Numbered from the stretch's first letter, positions 25,315 to 34,285 are shown. The stretch is DNA of 64,000 nt from TMED23 sp964566055 (GCA_964566055.1 CAZMHI010000001.1:1-64000); one strand, 5' to 3'. A program made the numbers and translations. Notes: generated by a model from the sequence alone, not told the origin.

Positions 25315-25773
25315 ATGCCTCAAGCTGTTGATATTATTGAAGAAATAACAAGTAACCCTGGCGCTTATGGGTTCGCCGTGCGGCTTACCCGGCGCTTGGA
25401 GCTCAAGATAGGTAAATTTGACCGGGTAAACCTGCCAAAAGGGCTTTATTTTTATGGCGGCAGCGCCTTTGGCCCGGGTGGCCTCAAAGCCCGGTTGGCG
25501 CGCCATATCCGGCCCAAATCAAAGCTCCACTGGCATATAGATCATGTTACCAGCGCCGGTAAAATGGTGGCGGCGGGTGCAATCGAAAACGGTTCAGAAT
25601 GTAAGATTGTTGAGGCCGCCCTCACCCTGCCCGGAACGTTAATCCCGCTACCGGGTTTCGGCAGTTCTGACTGCCGTAATTGCACCTCACACATGGTCAA
25701 GCTCAAGCGAGCAAGTGATATCAGTGAAATATTTGATGCAGTGGGTGTAACCCGGAGCTGGCGGTTCAGCTAA
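25315..25773 (+). CDS. DUF123 / GIY-YIG-like nuclease-related protein
   Basis: 152 residues. PGAYGFAVRLTRRLELKIGKF (about 17-37), GLYFYGGSAFGPGGLKARLARHIR (about 46-69) and HWHIDHVT are the hallmarks of DUF123, a GIY-YIG-related domain that is sometimes fused to endonuclease III. The late cysteines (SDCRNCTSH) could bind zinc. The frame is open back to a TTG at 25288, but the ATG at 25315 gives the usual length; no clear ribosome site marks either. The function is unknown, perhaps in DNA repair. Its end overlaps the convergent DUF6165 gene by 4 bases. Confidence 0.75.
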   Translation: MPQAVDIIEEITSNPGAYGFAVRLTRRLELKIGKFDRVNLPKGLYFYGGSAFGPGGLKARLARHIRPKSKLHWHIDHVTSAGKMVAAGAIENGSECKIVEAALTLPGTLIPLPGFGSSDCRNCTSHMVKLKRASDISEIFDAVGVTRSWRFS

Positions 25774-26165
25774 TACGGTTTATAGGATTTTTCTTCGACG
25801 ATATCCGAGCCGAGCAAGATGTTAATTTCGCGTTTCAATTTGGCGCGCTCATCATTGGTGACATAGACTGCCCGCGCCAGATCAATAAATTTCTGCGAAT
25901 AATCCTTAGCCGCTTCGCAATCCCGGATATCGTCTTCGATCACCCACAGAGCTTCATTGGCCGTTTTTAGTTTAGCTGTCAGAGCATCCAACTCAGGTGA
26001 TGTCGTAATATCTTTATCTCTGGTAGCGGTTAATATTTCCAGTTCGTGGCGCACATTGGCGAGCTTGGCTTCATCATCCATGCGCTCGGACTTAATTGTG
26101 AGAATGGTAATTTTATCGATCAATTCGCCCGGCGCGATATCGACCAGCACAGATTTAACCGCCAT
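25770..26165 (-). CDS. DUF6165 family protein
   Basis: 131 residues: VDIAPGELIDKITILTIKSERM (about 8-29) is the family's opening, followed by two helical stretches (KLKTANEALWVIEDDIRDCEA, TNDERAKLKREINILLGSD). Largely helical, soluble and probably dimeric. No function is known to me. The ATG abuts the stop of the MscS gene (26166), so the two are cotranscribed. Confidence 0.8.
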   Translation of the reverse strand: MAVKSVLVDIAPGELIDKITILTIKSERMDDEAKLANVRHELEILTATRDKDITTSPELDALTAKLKTANEALWVIEDDIRDCEAAKDYSQKFIDLARAVYVTNDERAKLKREINILLGSDIVEEKSYKPY

Positions 26166-27293
26166 TTAGATTTTTTCCTGAACTTGCGATGGATTTGTCT
26201 CGGACACACCTTCGACATAAATCGACTGTGAGGGGAAGGCGAAGCTTGATCCGGCATCCTCAACAATCTTGATAAAGGCCAGCATGTGCTCTTCAATAAT
26301 ATCCCGCCAGGTCACCCAATCAGTGGTTTTGGTGAAATAATAGAGATTGATATCAACACTGGAGGCATTGAAGGCGACCATATGAACCATTTCGGTGACA
26401 CTGTGATCAACCCGGTCGTCTTCGGCAATAAAGTTGCGAAAGCCTTCGAGAATTTGCTCGTACTGTTCAGCCGTGGTCGAATAAACCAAGCCGACATCCA
26501 TCTTAACCCGGCGATTTGTCATACGCGTCCAGTTGGTGATCGGGGCAGCAGCCAGCACACCGTTCGGCACGGTTTGAATAGCTTTGGAGAATTTCCGGAT
26601 TTTTACCGTTGAGAGCGTGATTTCCTCAACCGTGCCGTGACCGATGGCGGGTGCCTCGATCCAATCGCCAACCTTAAACACCCGGTCAATCAGGATCAGT
26701 TTAACGCCGCCAAATAAATTGGAAACGGTATCTTTGGCGGCAAAAGCAAAGGGCAGCGACAGCACACCGATGCCAGCAAAGTACGGCCAGGGATCGATCC
26801 CCCACTGCGCCAGTACCGCAACCAAGCCCGAGCCAACCAGGAATATTTTTAAGAATTTCAGCAGATAGTTTTTAACTTCGTGGGCGACAGGGCCGGCAAG
26901 CCGCACCAACAAGCGGTCAAAAAAGACTGAGATCGGGTCAACCAGACGAAAGCCCGTCCAAAAAATTGTAAAGGCAATCAAGGACTTGATGATACGAACC
27001 AGGATTTCCTCGACATGCGCGCCTAAGGGCAGCCATTGCACGGCAAAAGAAAGCCCGAGAATAAAAAACAAAAACATCAAGGGCTGCTGCAGAGCCTTGA
27101 TGATCTGGTCGTCAACGTCAGTTTCGGTGAGATTAGCCCAGCGTTTGAGACGAGAGATCACGGTGCGGGCAAAGAATTTGCGCATCAGAATAAAAATGAA
27201 CAGGACGATTGCGGCGATCGCCATCTCGCCGACGGTCACGCCGAAAAAATCACTGTTCCAAACTGTTTTAAATTCGTTCATCAATTTATCCAT
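26166..27293 (-). CDS. MscS-family mechanosensitive channel
   Basis: 375 residues. About four hydrophobic segments occupy residues 20-190, ending in the pore region PYFAGIGVLSLPFAFAAKDTVSNLFGGV (about 172-199), then FKVGDWIEAPAIGHGTVEEITLSTVKIR (about 208-235), the beta domain of MscS. The C-terminal soluble domain follows. It opens under membrane tension to release solutes. It leads a two-gene unit with DUF6165, 23 bases downstream of recX on the same strand. Confidence 0.9.
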   Translation of the reverse strand: MDKLMNEFKTVWNSDFFGVTVGEMAIAAIVLFIFILMRKFFARTVISRLKRWANLTETDVDDQIIKALQQPLMFLFFILGLSFAVQWLPLGAHVEEILVRIIKSLIAFTIFWTGFRLVDPISVFFDRLLVRLAGPVAHEVKNYLLKFLKIFLVGSGLVAVLAQWGIDPWPYFAGIGVLSLPFAFAAKDTVSNLFGGVKLILIDRVFKVGDWIEAPAIGHGTVEEITLSTVKIRKFSKAIQTVPNGVLAAAPITNWTRMTNRRVKMDVGLVYSTTAEQYEQILEGFRNFIAEDDRVDHSVTEMVHMVAFNASSVDINLYYFTKTTDWVTWRDIIEEHMLAFIKIVEDAGSSFAFPSQSIYVEGVSETNPSQVQEKI

Positions 27294-27316
27294 ATACTGG
27301 TGGCAGTTTAATCGGA

Positions 27317-27922
27317 CTAATTTTCAAAAAATGCAATCAAATTCTCTTCAATTTCGTCTTCAAGCTCTTCAATGGTTTCAGCTTCGATAATTTTTTGCGC
27401 CATATCATAGTTGAAACCGGCGCGGGCCAGGGCGGCGAGATCTTTTTCCCTTAATTCGGTGCGGCTGTCAGCTTCCCGAAACGGGCCGATCCGGCGCTTT
27501 CTGGCAAAGGTGACGGCTGCAGTTAATTCCGGGTTCTCATCTTCATCGGTCAGATTTTCCAAGGTCGTGGATATTAATTCTGCCGCGACGCCCTTTTCGG
27601 CGAGTTTTGCCCGGATAGCGCGCGCCGAAGAGCCCCGGCGGTTAAGGCTCACCGCCCGCGCCTTGGCAAATTGAGCATCATCCAGCAAACCAACTTCCTT
27701 GTAGCGTTTGATCAAGGCAGCGATAATCTCCGCCCCCTCTTCCGGGTCTGTATCATGATGATAAGCTGAACGCTGGACCCGGCGCATGAGTACGCGGCGC
27801 AAATTCTCGCTTGAGGAGGAAAAACGCTGAAGATAATAAAGCGCCGCATTTTCCAGCGATTTGGGGGTCGCTTTGCGAGGTACTTTTTTCTTACGTTTGG
27901 TTCTTTTAAATTCTTCAGCCAC
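27317..27922 (-). CDS. recX: RecA regulator RecX
   Basis: 201 residues. ENAALYYLQRFSSSSENLRRVLMRRV (about 25-50), LLDDAQFAKARAVSLNRRGSSARAIRAKLAEKGV (about 86-119) and the three-helix repeat layout identify RecX, which binds RecA filaments and limits their growth. The N-terminus is very basic (KRTKRKKKVPRKATPKS), as often in alphaproteobacteria. recA is not adjacent. Divergent from the ABC-2 permease genes. Confidence 0.88.
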   Translation of the reverse strand: MAEEFKRTKRKKKVPRKATPKSLENAALYYLQRFSSSSENLRRVLMRRVQRSAYHHDTDPEEGAEIIAALIKRYKEVGLLDDAQFAKARAVSLNRRGSSARAIRAKLAEKGVAAELISTTLENLTDEDENPELTAAVTFARKRRIGPFREADSRTELREKDLAALARAGFNYDMAQKIIEAETIEELEDEIEENLIAFFEN

Positions 27923-27992
27923 AGATTTTTCTTTGATTACTCCACAAATAGCTTGGATTTCTGTACCACAGGGTTATATCAACTGCGCCCCA

Positions 27993-28036
27993 GTTAAACG
28001 AGAGTTAAACGAGAGTTAAACGAGTGATAAACGAGC
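27993..28036. repeat. Short tandem repeat, 11-base unit, about four copies
   Basis: GTTAAACGAGA occurs at 27993-28003 and 28004-28014, with GTTAAACGAGT at 28015-28025 and a degenerate GATAAACGAGC at 28026-28036. The array ends 6 bases before the ATG of the first ABC-2 permease and supplies its purine-rich ribosome site, so copy-number change could alter leader length. Confidence 0.7.
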
Positions 28037-28042
28037 GAGACT

Positions 28043-28876
28043 ATGCCGGATCAAACATCTAATATTCGATCCATGTTGGAAAGTCGCCCCCGCACCAAAC
28101 CGAGTGAGGGGCGGCGAAACTGGCTCGGCTTAAAAACCCTATATTTGCGCGAAGTGCGGCGCTTCTCTAAAGTTTACATTCAAACCGTCTTGGCCCCCGT
28201 TGTCACCACGCTGATCTTTTTGACAATTTTTGCCCTCGCTATCGGCAAATTTCGCGGCGAAATCGCCGGTGTACCCTTCATCCAGTTTCTGGCCCCCGGG
28301 CTGATTATGATGGCGATCATCCAAAATGCTTTTGCCAATGCCTCCTCTTCAATCATGGGTGCCAAGATGCAAGGCAATATAATTGATACATTGATGCCGC
28401 CGCTGACCTCGAATGAGCTGGTGCTGGCTTATGCGAGCGGTGGTGCGACACGCGGTATTGCCGTCGGCATCGCGGTTACAATCGCCATGAGCTTTTTTGT
28501 GCCTATCGCACCAGCCAATTTATTCTTAATTCTGTATCATGGCATAGCCGCCTCCTACATGATGGCAATGCTCGGCCTCATCGGCGGTATTTGGGCCGAT
28601 AAAAATGAGCAAATGGCCGTTATTACCGGCTTTGTCGTTACTCCTTTATCCTTTTTATCCGGCACTTTTTATTCGATTGAGCGGCTGCCGGAAATCCTGC
28701 AAACAATCGCCTTAGTAAATCCCTTTTTCTATGCCATAGACGGTATGCGGGCGGGTTTTATCGGGCATGCGGATGGCCCAATTCTGCAGGGAATGATTGT
28801 CATGGCTGGCGTCGATATTGCCTTGTGGCTGATCTGTCAGCGGCTGTTTGCCACGGGCTACAAGTTGAAGGCTTAG
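28043..28876 (+). CDS. ABC-2 type transporter permease, first of three
   Basis: 277 residues with six hydrophobic segments after a 45-residue cytosolic start (LYLREVRRFSKVYIQTVLAPVVTTLIFLTIF). FLAPGLIMMAIIQNAFANASSSIM, TLMPPLTSNELVLAYASGGATRG and PLSFLSGTFYSIERLPE are the conserved ABC-2 permease signatures (NodJ/YadH group). It needs an ATPase, which is not encoded nearby. It is followed by two paralogues in the same orientation with almost no spacing. The substrate is unknown; members of the group export polysaccharides or small molecules. Confidence 0.85.
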   Translation: MPDQTSNIRSMLESRPRTKPSEGRRNWLGLKTLYLREVRRFSKVYIQTVLAPVVTTLIFLTIFALAIGKFRGEIAGVPFIQFLAPGLIMMAIIQNAFANASSSIMGAKMQGNIIDTLMPPLTSNELVLAYASGGATRGIAVGIAVTIAMSFFVPIAPANLFLILYHGIAASYMMAMLGLIGGIWADKNEQMAVITGFVVTPLSFLSGTFYSIERLPEILQTIALVNPFFYAIDGMRAGFIGHADGPILQGMIVMAGVDIALWLICQRLFATGYKLKA

Positions 28877-28881
28877 TATTA

Positions 28882-29688
28882 ATGCAGCTTGAACCGGATC
28901 CAATTGAAATTAGACCCGTCTTACGCGGCGCCAACTGGCGCGGGCTATGGACGCTTTACGCCAAAGAAGTTCGCCGCTATATCAAAATTTTCGGCCAGAC
29001 GTTACTGGCGCCAATTATCACAACTTTATTGTTTCTAACCGTTTTTGCCGTTGCCTTTGGCGGCGGGCGAACCGTCAACGGATTACCTTATGTTGAATTT
29101 TTGGCACCCGGCTTATTGATGATGACAATCCTACAAAACGCCTTTGCCAATACCTCAACCTCGCTGATCCAGCAAAAACTCAACGAAAATATTGTCGACA
29201 CGTTAATGCCCCCGCTCAGCCCCATGGAGCTGACGGTCGGTTTCGTTTTGAGCGGCGCAACACGCGGCTTGATGGTTGCCATCGGCGTTGGCGCCAGTCT
29301 GGCCCTCATCGTGCCGGTGCATATTCATAGCGCTGGAGCGATTGTGTTTTTCGCGGTTGGCGCCGCATTGATGATGGGTTCAATGGGTATGATGACCGGT
29401 ATCTGGGCGGAAAAATTCGATCATGTTTCTACGATCACCAATTTTATCATTCTGCCTTTGTCATTTTTGAGCGGCACTTTTTTTCCGATCACGCGCTTTC
29501 CGGATATTTTGCAAAACATCAGCCACTATAATCCGTTCTTTTATTTGATTGATGGCTTGCGTTTTGGCTTCACTGGCCAGTCAAACGGTTCACTTGAGAT
29601 TGGCGTTGCCTTTGTCATTGTGATCAATGCGGTTCTGCTCGCAACCTGTTACGCCATGTTTAAAACCGGCTACAAGATTAAGGCTTGA
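28882..29688 (+). CDS. ABC-2 type transporter permease, second of three
   Basis: 268 residues; the paralogue of its neighbours with the same motifs (FLAPGLLMMTILQNAFANTSTSL, TLMPPLSPMELTVGFVLSGATRG, PLSFLSGTFFPITRFPD, NPFFYLIDGLRFGF). The frame is open further upstream into the first permease gene, but the ATG at 28882 lies 5 bases after that gene's stop and gives the family length. No ATP-binding partner is nearby. Confidence 0.85.
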   Translation: MQLEPDPIEIRPVLRGANWRGLWTLYAKEVRRYIKIFGQTLLAPIITTLLFLTVFAVAFGGGRTVNGLPYVEFLAPGLLMMTILQNAFANTSTSLIQQKLNENIVDTLMPPLSPMELTVGFVLSGATRGLMVAIGVGASLALIVPVHIHSAGAIVFFAVGAALMMGSMGMMTGIWAEKFDHVSTITNFIILPLSFLSGTFFPITRFPDILQNISHYNPFFYLIDGLRFGFTGQSNGSLEIGVAFVIVINAVLLATCYAMFKTGYKIKA

Positions 29689-29692
29689 TGAG

Positions 29693-30490
29693 ATGCAGAT
29701 AGGAGATACCCGTCCCCGCCGCGGCCTCTGGAATCAGGTCGGCACCTGGTCCTTATTTAAAAGAGAAGTGCACCGCTTTTTCAAAATTGCCGGCCAGACA
29801 TTTGTCGCCCCTGTGGTTACGGCCCTGTTGTTCCTGGCGATCTTCAGTCTTGCCTTTGATGGTGAAGGGCGCTCAATCGGCGACGTGCCGTTTGTCCAGT
29901 TTCTGGTGCCGGGATTAACCTTGATGGCCATGATGACGGCAAGCTTCGCCAACGCTTCGTTTTCACTGATGTTTGAGAAAGTCGTTGAAACCATCGTTGA
30001 TGTATTGATGCCGCCAATGACCCCAGCCGAACTGACGGCGGGCTATGTTTTATCGAGCACGACGCGCGGCGTGTTAGTCGGTCTCATGGTTATTTTTGGC
30101 ATGGCGATCTTCACCGATATCCAGATACATTCGCTATTTTTTGTGCTGTTTTATGCGATTGCCGCTTCAATGTTGATGGCCCTGCTCGGCCTGATGGTGG
30201 CAATTTGGGCAGAGAAAATTGATCATGTCGCTTCGGTTAATAATTTTATCATCCTGCCTTTAACGTTCTTGTCGGGTACTTTTTACTCAACTGAACATCT
30301 GCCCGAGACCTTTCAGAAGATTGCCCATTTTAATCCGTTCTTTTATCTGATCGATGGTTTCCGCTTCGGTTTTTTAGGCCATCATGACGGCTCGCTGACC
30401 ATTGGCCTCGTTTTATTGACTGTGCTGATCGTTATTTGCTGGTTGGCCTGCATCAAACTCTTCGCCAGCGGCTATAAGCTAAGGTCCTGA
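29693..30490 (+). CDS. ABC-2 type transporter permease, third of three
   Basis: 265 residues with the same fold (FLVPGLTLMAMMTASFANASFSLM, VLMPPMTPAELTAGYVLSSTTRG, PLTFLSGTFYSTEHLPE, NPFFYLIDGFRFGFLG). The ATG at 29693 lies 4 bases after the second permease's stop; the open frame extends back inside the second gene but that part is out of family. Likely one transcript with the two upstream copies. The next gene, argD, is separated by a terminator. Confidence 0.85.
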   Translation: MQIGDTRPRRGLWNQVGTWSLFKREVHRFFKIAGQTFVAPVVTALLFLAIFSLAFDGEGRSIGDVPFVQFLVPGLTLMAMMTASFANASFSLMFEKVVETIVDVLMPPMTPAELTAGYVLSSTTRGVLVGLMVIFGMAIFTDIQIHSLFFVLFYAIAASMLMALLGLMVAIWAEKIDHVASVNNFIILPLTFLSGTFYSTEHLPETFQKIAHFNPFFYLIDGFRFGFLGHHDGSLTIGLVLLTVLIVICWLACIKLFASGYKLRS

Positions 30491-30550
30491 CCAAAACACC
30501 CATTTTTATTGACAAATGGGGCTAAGATTTAGATACTGCGCCGCTTTCCC

Positions 30551-30588
30551 GGACGGTATACCAAAAATGTGCCGTCCTTAATTTTTTT
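30551..30588 (+). terminator. Rho-independent terminator directly upstream of argD
   Basis: GGACGG (30551-30556) pairs with CCGTCC (30572-30577) across a 15-base loop and is followed by TTAATTTTTTT (30578-30588). It ends 12 bases before the argD start codon, between the argD ribosome site and upstream sequence. It may simply end the permease transcript or act as an attenuator in an argD leader. A weaker hairpin, CCCATTT/AAATGGG, lies at 30499-30520. Confidence 0.65.
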
Positions 30589-30600
30589 GAGGAGAGCGAC

Positions 30601-31776
30601 GTGACTTCCGCCATTATGCCTACCTATGCACCGGCTGACATTGCCTTTGAGCACGGTGAAGGCGTTTATCTATATTCGACCGACGGCAAGAAATATGTGG
30701 ACTTCGGTTCAGGTATCGCTGTCAGCTCGCTCGGCCATTCGCATCCGCATTTGGTCGCAGCCATTCAGGAACAAGCTGGTAAGGTTTTACATTACTCCAA
30801 CCTGTACCGCATCCCGGGCCAGGAAACCCTGGCTCAGCGCCTGGTCGATAATAGTTTTGCAAGCTCGGTATTTTGCACCAATTCCGGAGCGGAAGCAGTT
30901 GAATGCGGCCTCAAAATTGTTAGGCGCTACCATGACGTCAACGGCAATCCCGATAAATACCGGGTGATCACCTGTACCGGCAGCTTTCATGGCCGCACCT
31001 TGGCGACCCTGTCGGCGGCTAAAAACGAAAAACATATGGAAGGCTTTACGCCGATGCTGGATGGCTTTGATCAGGTGCCGTTTGGCAATTTGAACGAGCT
31101 CAGGGCCGCCATCACCGAAGAAACTGCCGCCATATTGGTTGAGCCTATCCAGGGCGAAGGCGGCATTACCTATGCTGAGCCGGAATACTTCAAACGCCTC
31201 AGAGACACCGCCGATGAATTTGGTCTTTTATTGTTTATGGATGAAGTGCAAACCGGCATTGGCAGAACGGGCAAATTGTTTGCTCATGAATGGGCGGACA
31301 TTCAGCCCGACGTTGTTGCAGCCGCAAAAGGCCTTGGTGGCGGCTTCCCAATCGGCGCCTGTCTCGCCAATGAAAAAGCCACCGCAGCGATGGCTCCCGG
31401 CACTCACGGCTCGACCTTCGGCGGCAATCCGCTGGCCTCGGCGGCAGCTAATGCAGTGCTGGATATCGTCTTAGGTGATGGCTTCATAGAAAATGTGCAA
31501 AAAACCGGCGCTCTTCTTCGCGCCAAACTCGAAGAGCTTTCCAGCCAACATGCCTTTTTAGGTGATGTTCGCGGCCAGGGTTTGCTCGCCGGTATTTCGT
31601 GTGATGACAGCGTGGTAAATCTCGATCTCGTCAAAGCCGCCGAAAGCAAAGGCCTGCTGACAGTGCCGGCGGGCGCCAATGTTGTCCGGGTGCTGCCGCC
31701 GCTCATTGTCACTGAAGCCGAGATTGACGAAGGTGTCTCACTTCTCGATCAAGCTTGCAGTGAGATGGGTGGCTAA
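30601..31776 (+). CDS. argD: Acetylornithine aminotransferase
   Basis: 391 residues, a PLP enzyme of the class III aminotransferases that makes N-acetylornithine from the semialdehyde in arginine synthesis. CTNSGAEAVECGLKIVRRYH (about 94-113) binds the cofactor phosphate, FMDEVQTGIGRTGKLFAHE (about 215-233) carries the PLP-pyridine Asp, and AAAKGLGGGFPIGACL (about 240-255) holds the Schiff-base lysine. GAGGAG lies 5 bases before the GTG start. argF follows one base after the stop, then hslO, a common alphaproteobacterial order. Confidence 0.95.
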   Translation: MTSAIMPTYAPADIAFEHGEGVYLYSTDGKKYVDFGSGIAVSSLGHSHPHLVAAIQEQAGKVLHYSNLYRIPGQETLAQRLVDNSFASSVFCTNSGAEAVECGLKIVRRYHDVNGNPDKYRVITCTGSFHGRTLATLSAAKNEKHMEGFTPMLDGFDQVPFGNLNELRAAITEETAAILVEPIQGEGGITYAEPEYFKRLRDTADEFGLLLFMDEVQTGIGRTGKLFAHEWADIQPDVVAAAKGLGGGFPIGACLANEKATAAMAPGTHGSTFGGNPLASAAANAVLDIVLGDGFIENVQKTGALLRAKLEELSSQHAFLGDVRGQGLLAGISCDDSVVNLDLVKAAESKGLLTVPAGANVVRVLPPLIVTEAEIDEGVSLLDQACSEMGG

Positions 31777-31777
31777 G

Positions 31778-32689
31778 ATGTCTCCTAAGCATTTTCTCGA
31801 TATCGACCAGTTCGATCGCGCGACTTTGAGGGCGATCCTCGATAAGGCAACCGAGTTCAAAAAAGCCGGGCGCGGTCACGCCAAGCCGTTGGCTGACCAT
31901 ACGCTGGTGCTGATATTCGAGAAATCCTCAACCCGGACCCGCGTTTCTTTTGAAGTCGGCATGCGGCAATTGGGCGGCGATGTCGTCGTGCTCGGCAGTC
32001 AGGATTCGCAGCTTGGACGCGGCGAAAGCGTTGCCGATACGGCACGCGTGCTGTCCCGCTTTGCCGATGTGGTTATGATCCGGACCGATTCACACCAAAA
32101 GCTTGAATGGCTGGCGGAATATGCCTCCGTGCCGGTGATCAATGGCCTGACCGATGACAGCCATCCCTGCCAGATCATGGCCGACGTCATGACATTCGAG
32201 GAACACCGCGGACCGATTGAGGGCAAAACCATTGCCTGGGTCGGTGACGGCAATAACGTCGCGGCAAGCTGGCTCCATGCGGCGGTGAAGTTTAACTTTA
32301 AGTACACCATAGCAACGCCGCATGAATTTCAATTGCCGGATCACCTAATCGATTGGGCGAATGCCGAAGGCGGCGATATCACCGTCACCACGAGCGCCGA
32401 AGAGGCGGTTGCAGGAGCTGATTGCGTTGTCGCCGATACCTGGGTTTCGATGGGTGATGATGATGAACGGGATAAGCGCCTCGAACTGCTCACGCCCTAT
32501 CAGGTCAATGAGGATTTGATGGCGAAGGCCAATTCAGATGCGCTGTTTATGCATTGCCTGCCGGCCCATCGGGGCGAGGAAGTTACCGATACGGTCATTG
32601 ACGGCAGGCAAAGCGTCGTTTGGGATGAGGCGGAAAATCGTCTGCATGCGCAAAAGGGCATTCTTGCTTATTGCCTGGATGTGCTTTAA
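31778..32689 (+). CDS. argF: Ornithine carbamoyltransferase
   Basis: 303 residues. EKSSTRTRVSFEVGMRQLGG (about 46-65) is the carbamoyl-phosphate site, NGLTDDSHPCQIMADVMTFEEH (about 120-141) the DxxHPxQ motif, DTWVSMGDDDE the ornithine loop and MHCLPAHRGEEV the HCLP motif. It converts ornithine to citrulline. The open frame overlaps argD further upstream, but the ATG at 31778, just after the argD stop, gives the normal length. Confidence 0.95.
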   Translation: MSPKHFLDIDQFDRATLRAILDKATEFKKAGRGHAKPLADHTLVLIFEKSSTRTRVSFEVGMRQLGGDVVVLGSQDSQLGRGESVADTARVLSRFADVVMIRTDSHQKLEWLAEYASVPVINGLTDDSHPCQIMADVMTFEEHRGPIEGKTIAWVGDGNNVAASWLHAAVKFNFKYTIATPHEFQLPDHLIDWANAEGGDITVTTSAEEAVAGADCVVADTWVSMGDDDERDKRLELLTPYQVNEDLMAKANSDALFMHCLPAHRGEEVTDTVIDGRQSVVWDEAENRLHAQKGILAYCLDVL

Positions 32690-32701
32690 CGCATTCAAAT
32701 T

Positions 32702-33622
32702 ATGGCTGACACTCAATTTTCGAACGAAGTTCAACCCTTCAGCATCGAGGGCGCTAATGTCAGGGGCCGCTTGGTGCGCCTTGGACAGGCATACGGCGAA
32801 ATATTAGGCTCGCATAATTACCCGGAACCGGTCGGCAATCTCATAGGAGAGTTGACTGCCATGACAGCAGCGCTGGCCGATTCGCTTAAATATGACGGGC
32901 TGTTTATATTGCAAACTCAAAGCGATGGACCTGTGAGCATGATGGTCGTTGATATCACCAGTGCCGGTACGCTCCGCGGTTATGCGCGCTACGATCACGA
33001 CAGTTTTGCTCCGGGCAATGAGATTGATACCGCCGTGCCGCATATTATGGGCAGTGGCCATATCGCCTTTACCGTCGATCAGGGCCCGGACACCGAACGC
33101 TATCAGGGCATCACCGCCCTTGAGGGAGCCAGCCTGGCGGAATGCGCCCAATCTTATTTCCGCCAATCCGAACAATTGGAAACAGCCCTTCTATTGGCGG
33201 CAGATGCCAAAACAAATCGAGCCGCCGCTTTAATGATCCAAAAAATGCCGGCGACCGAAGAAGGGGTGGAACAACGCCTCAAGCTCACCGCAGATGAAGA
33301 TGATGAAAGCTGGCGCGATGCGGTTATCCTGATGAGTTCAATGACCCAGGAAGAACTGCTTGAACCCGCTCTCAACTCCGTGGATTTACTCTATCGGCTC
33401 TATCACGAAACCGGGGTCAGGGTTTATGACCCTAAGCCGCTTAAATTTCAGTGCCGGTGTTCAGAAGAAAAAATTTCAACAACTTTAGCCTCGTTCTCGC
33501 CGGAAGAATTAGCCGATATGAAAACCGCTGAAAATCTGATCGTCGCTACTTGCGAGTTTTGCCGTACTGAATATAAATTCGATGATGACGCCTTGGCGGC
33601 CTTGCGCGAGCAAAGCGGTTAA
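32702..33622 (+). CDS. hslO: Redox-regulated chaperone Hsp33
   Basis: 306 residues. The N-terminal part starts FSIEGANVRGRLVRLGQAYGEIL; the C-terminal zinc switch has C-x-C (FQCRCSEEK) and C-x2-C (ATCEFCRTEY), the four cysteines that bind zinc when reduced and form disulfides on oxidation to activate holdase function. Twelve bases separate it from argF, so it is the third gene of the arg unit, as in many relatives. Confidence 0.93.
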   Translation: MADTQFSNEVQPFSIEGANVRGRLVRLGQAYGEILGSHNYPEPVGNLIGELTAMTAALADSLKYDGLFILQTQSDGPVSMMVVDITSAGTLRGYARYDHDSFAPGNEIDTAVPHIMGSGHIAFTVDQGPDTERYQGITALEGASLAECAQSYFRQSEQLETALLLAADAKTNRAAALMIQKMPATEEGVEQRLKLTADEDDESWRDAVILMSSMTQEELLEPALNSVDLLYRLYHETGVRVYDPKPLKFQCRCSEEKISTTLASFSPEELADMKTAENLIVATCEFCRTEYKFDDDALAALREQSG

Positions 33623-33674
33623 AATTTACTTGAAACACTTGTTATTTAGCCCTCCGCCATGTCACCATGGCAGC

Positions 33675-34265
33675 ATGATGAAAAAACCTTATTCGCGAAT
33701 TTTATTAGTCGTCGGCTCGCTGTTGCTGACCGCCTGCCAGGCTAATTTACCTGCCGAGCAATTGCCGGATATGACGTTTAAGCATTTATCGCCCATTCAA
33801 TTGCGCGTCATAGATATTCAATTGGTTTCGAATTTTGAGCGCAGCGCCGATGCACCCCATGTTGCTCATAAATTTCCGGTATCGCCTGAAAAAGCGCTGA
33901 TCCAATGGGCCGAAGACCGCTTGCAAATCGCCGGCCAGAAAAACACCGCCCGCTTTACCATCCTGCGCGCCGATGCTCAGGAAATTCCGCTCAAAACGGA
34001 TAAAAGCTTCAAGGGCGTGTTTAAGAACCAGCAATCAGACCGCTATGACACCTTTGTCGAAGCCCAGCTTGAAATCCTGGATGAGCGAAATATTCAACAA
34101 GCCGTTGTCACCGCCAAGGCTGAACAATCAATTTCTGTTTCCGAAGCCACCCCGCTCACTGACCGCCGCAAGATTTGGTACAATCTCGTTGAGAAACTCA
34201 TGATGCAATTTAATACTGCGATCGAGACCAGCATCAGCAATAATTTCCAGGGCTACTTGTTTTAG
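33675..34265 (+). CDS. Putative lipoprotein of unknown function
   Basis: 196 residues starting MMKKPYSRILLVVGSLLLTACQ: a lipoprotein signal with lipobox LTAC, so C21 or so would be lipidated. The mature part is mixed alpha/beta (FKHLSPIQLRVIDIQLV, ARFTILRADAQEIPL, EAQLEILDERNIQQAVVTAKAEQSISVS) and is of a type seen downstream of hslO in relatives, but I do not recognise a family. The second ATG, at 33678, is equally possible. Probably attached to the inner leaflet of the outer membrane. Confidence 0.75.
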   Translation: MMKKPYSRILLVVGSLLLTACQANLPAEQLPDMTFKHLSPIQLRVIDIQLVSNFERSADAPHVAHKFPVSPEKALIQWAEDRLQIAGQKNTARFTILRADAQEIPLKTDKSFKGVFKNQQSDRYDTFVEAQLEILDERNIQQAVVTAKAEQSISVSEATPLTDRRKIWYNLVEKLMMQFNTAIETSISNNFQGYLF

Positions 34266-34285
34266 TCTGCCGCCCATTCTTTTAT

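Noticed and set aside
27993..28036. Possible CRISPR-like array
   Set aside because: Units are 11 bases long and directly adjacent without spacers, so it is a simple tandem repeat.
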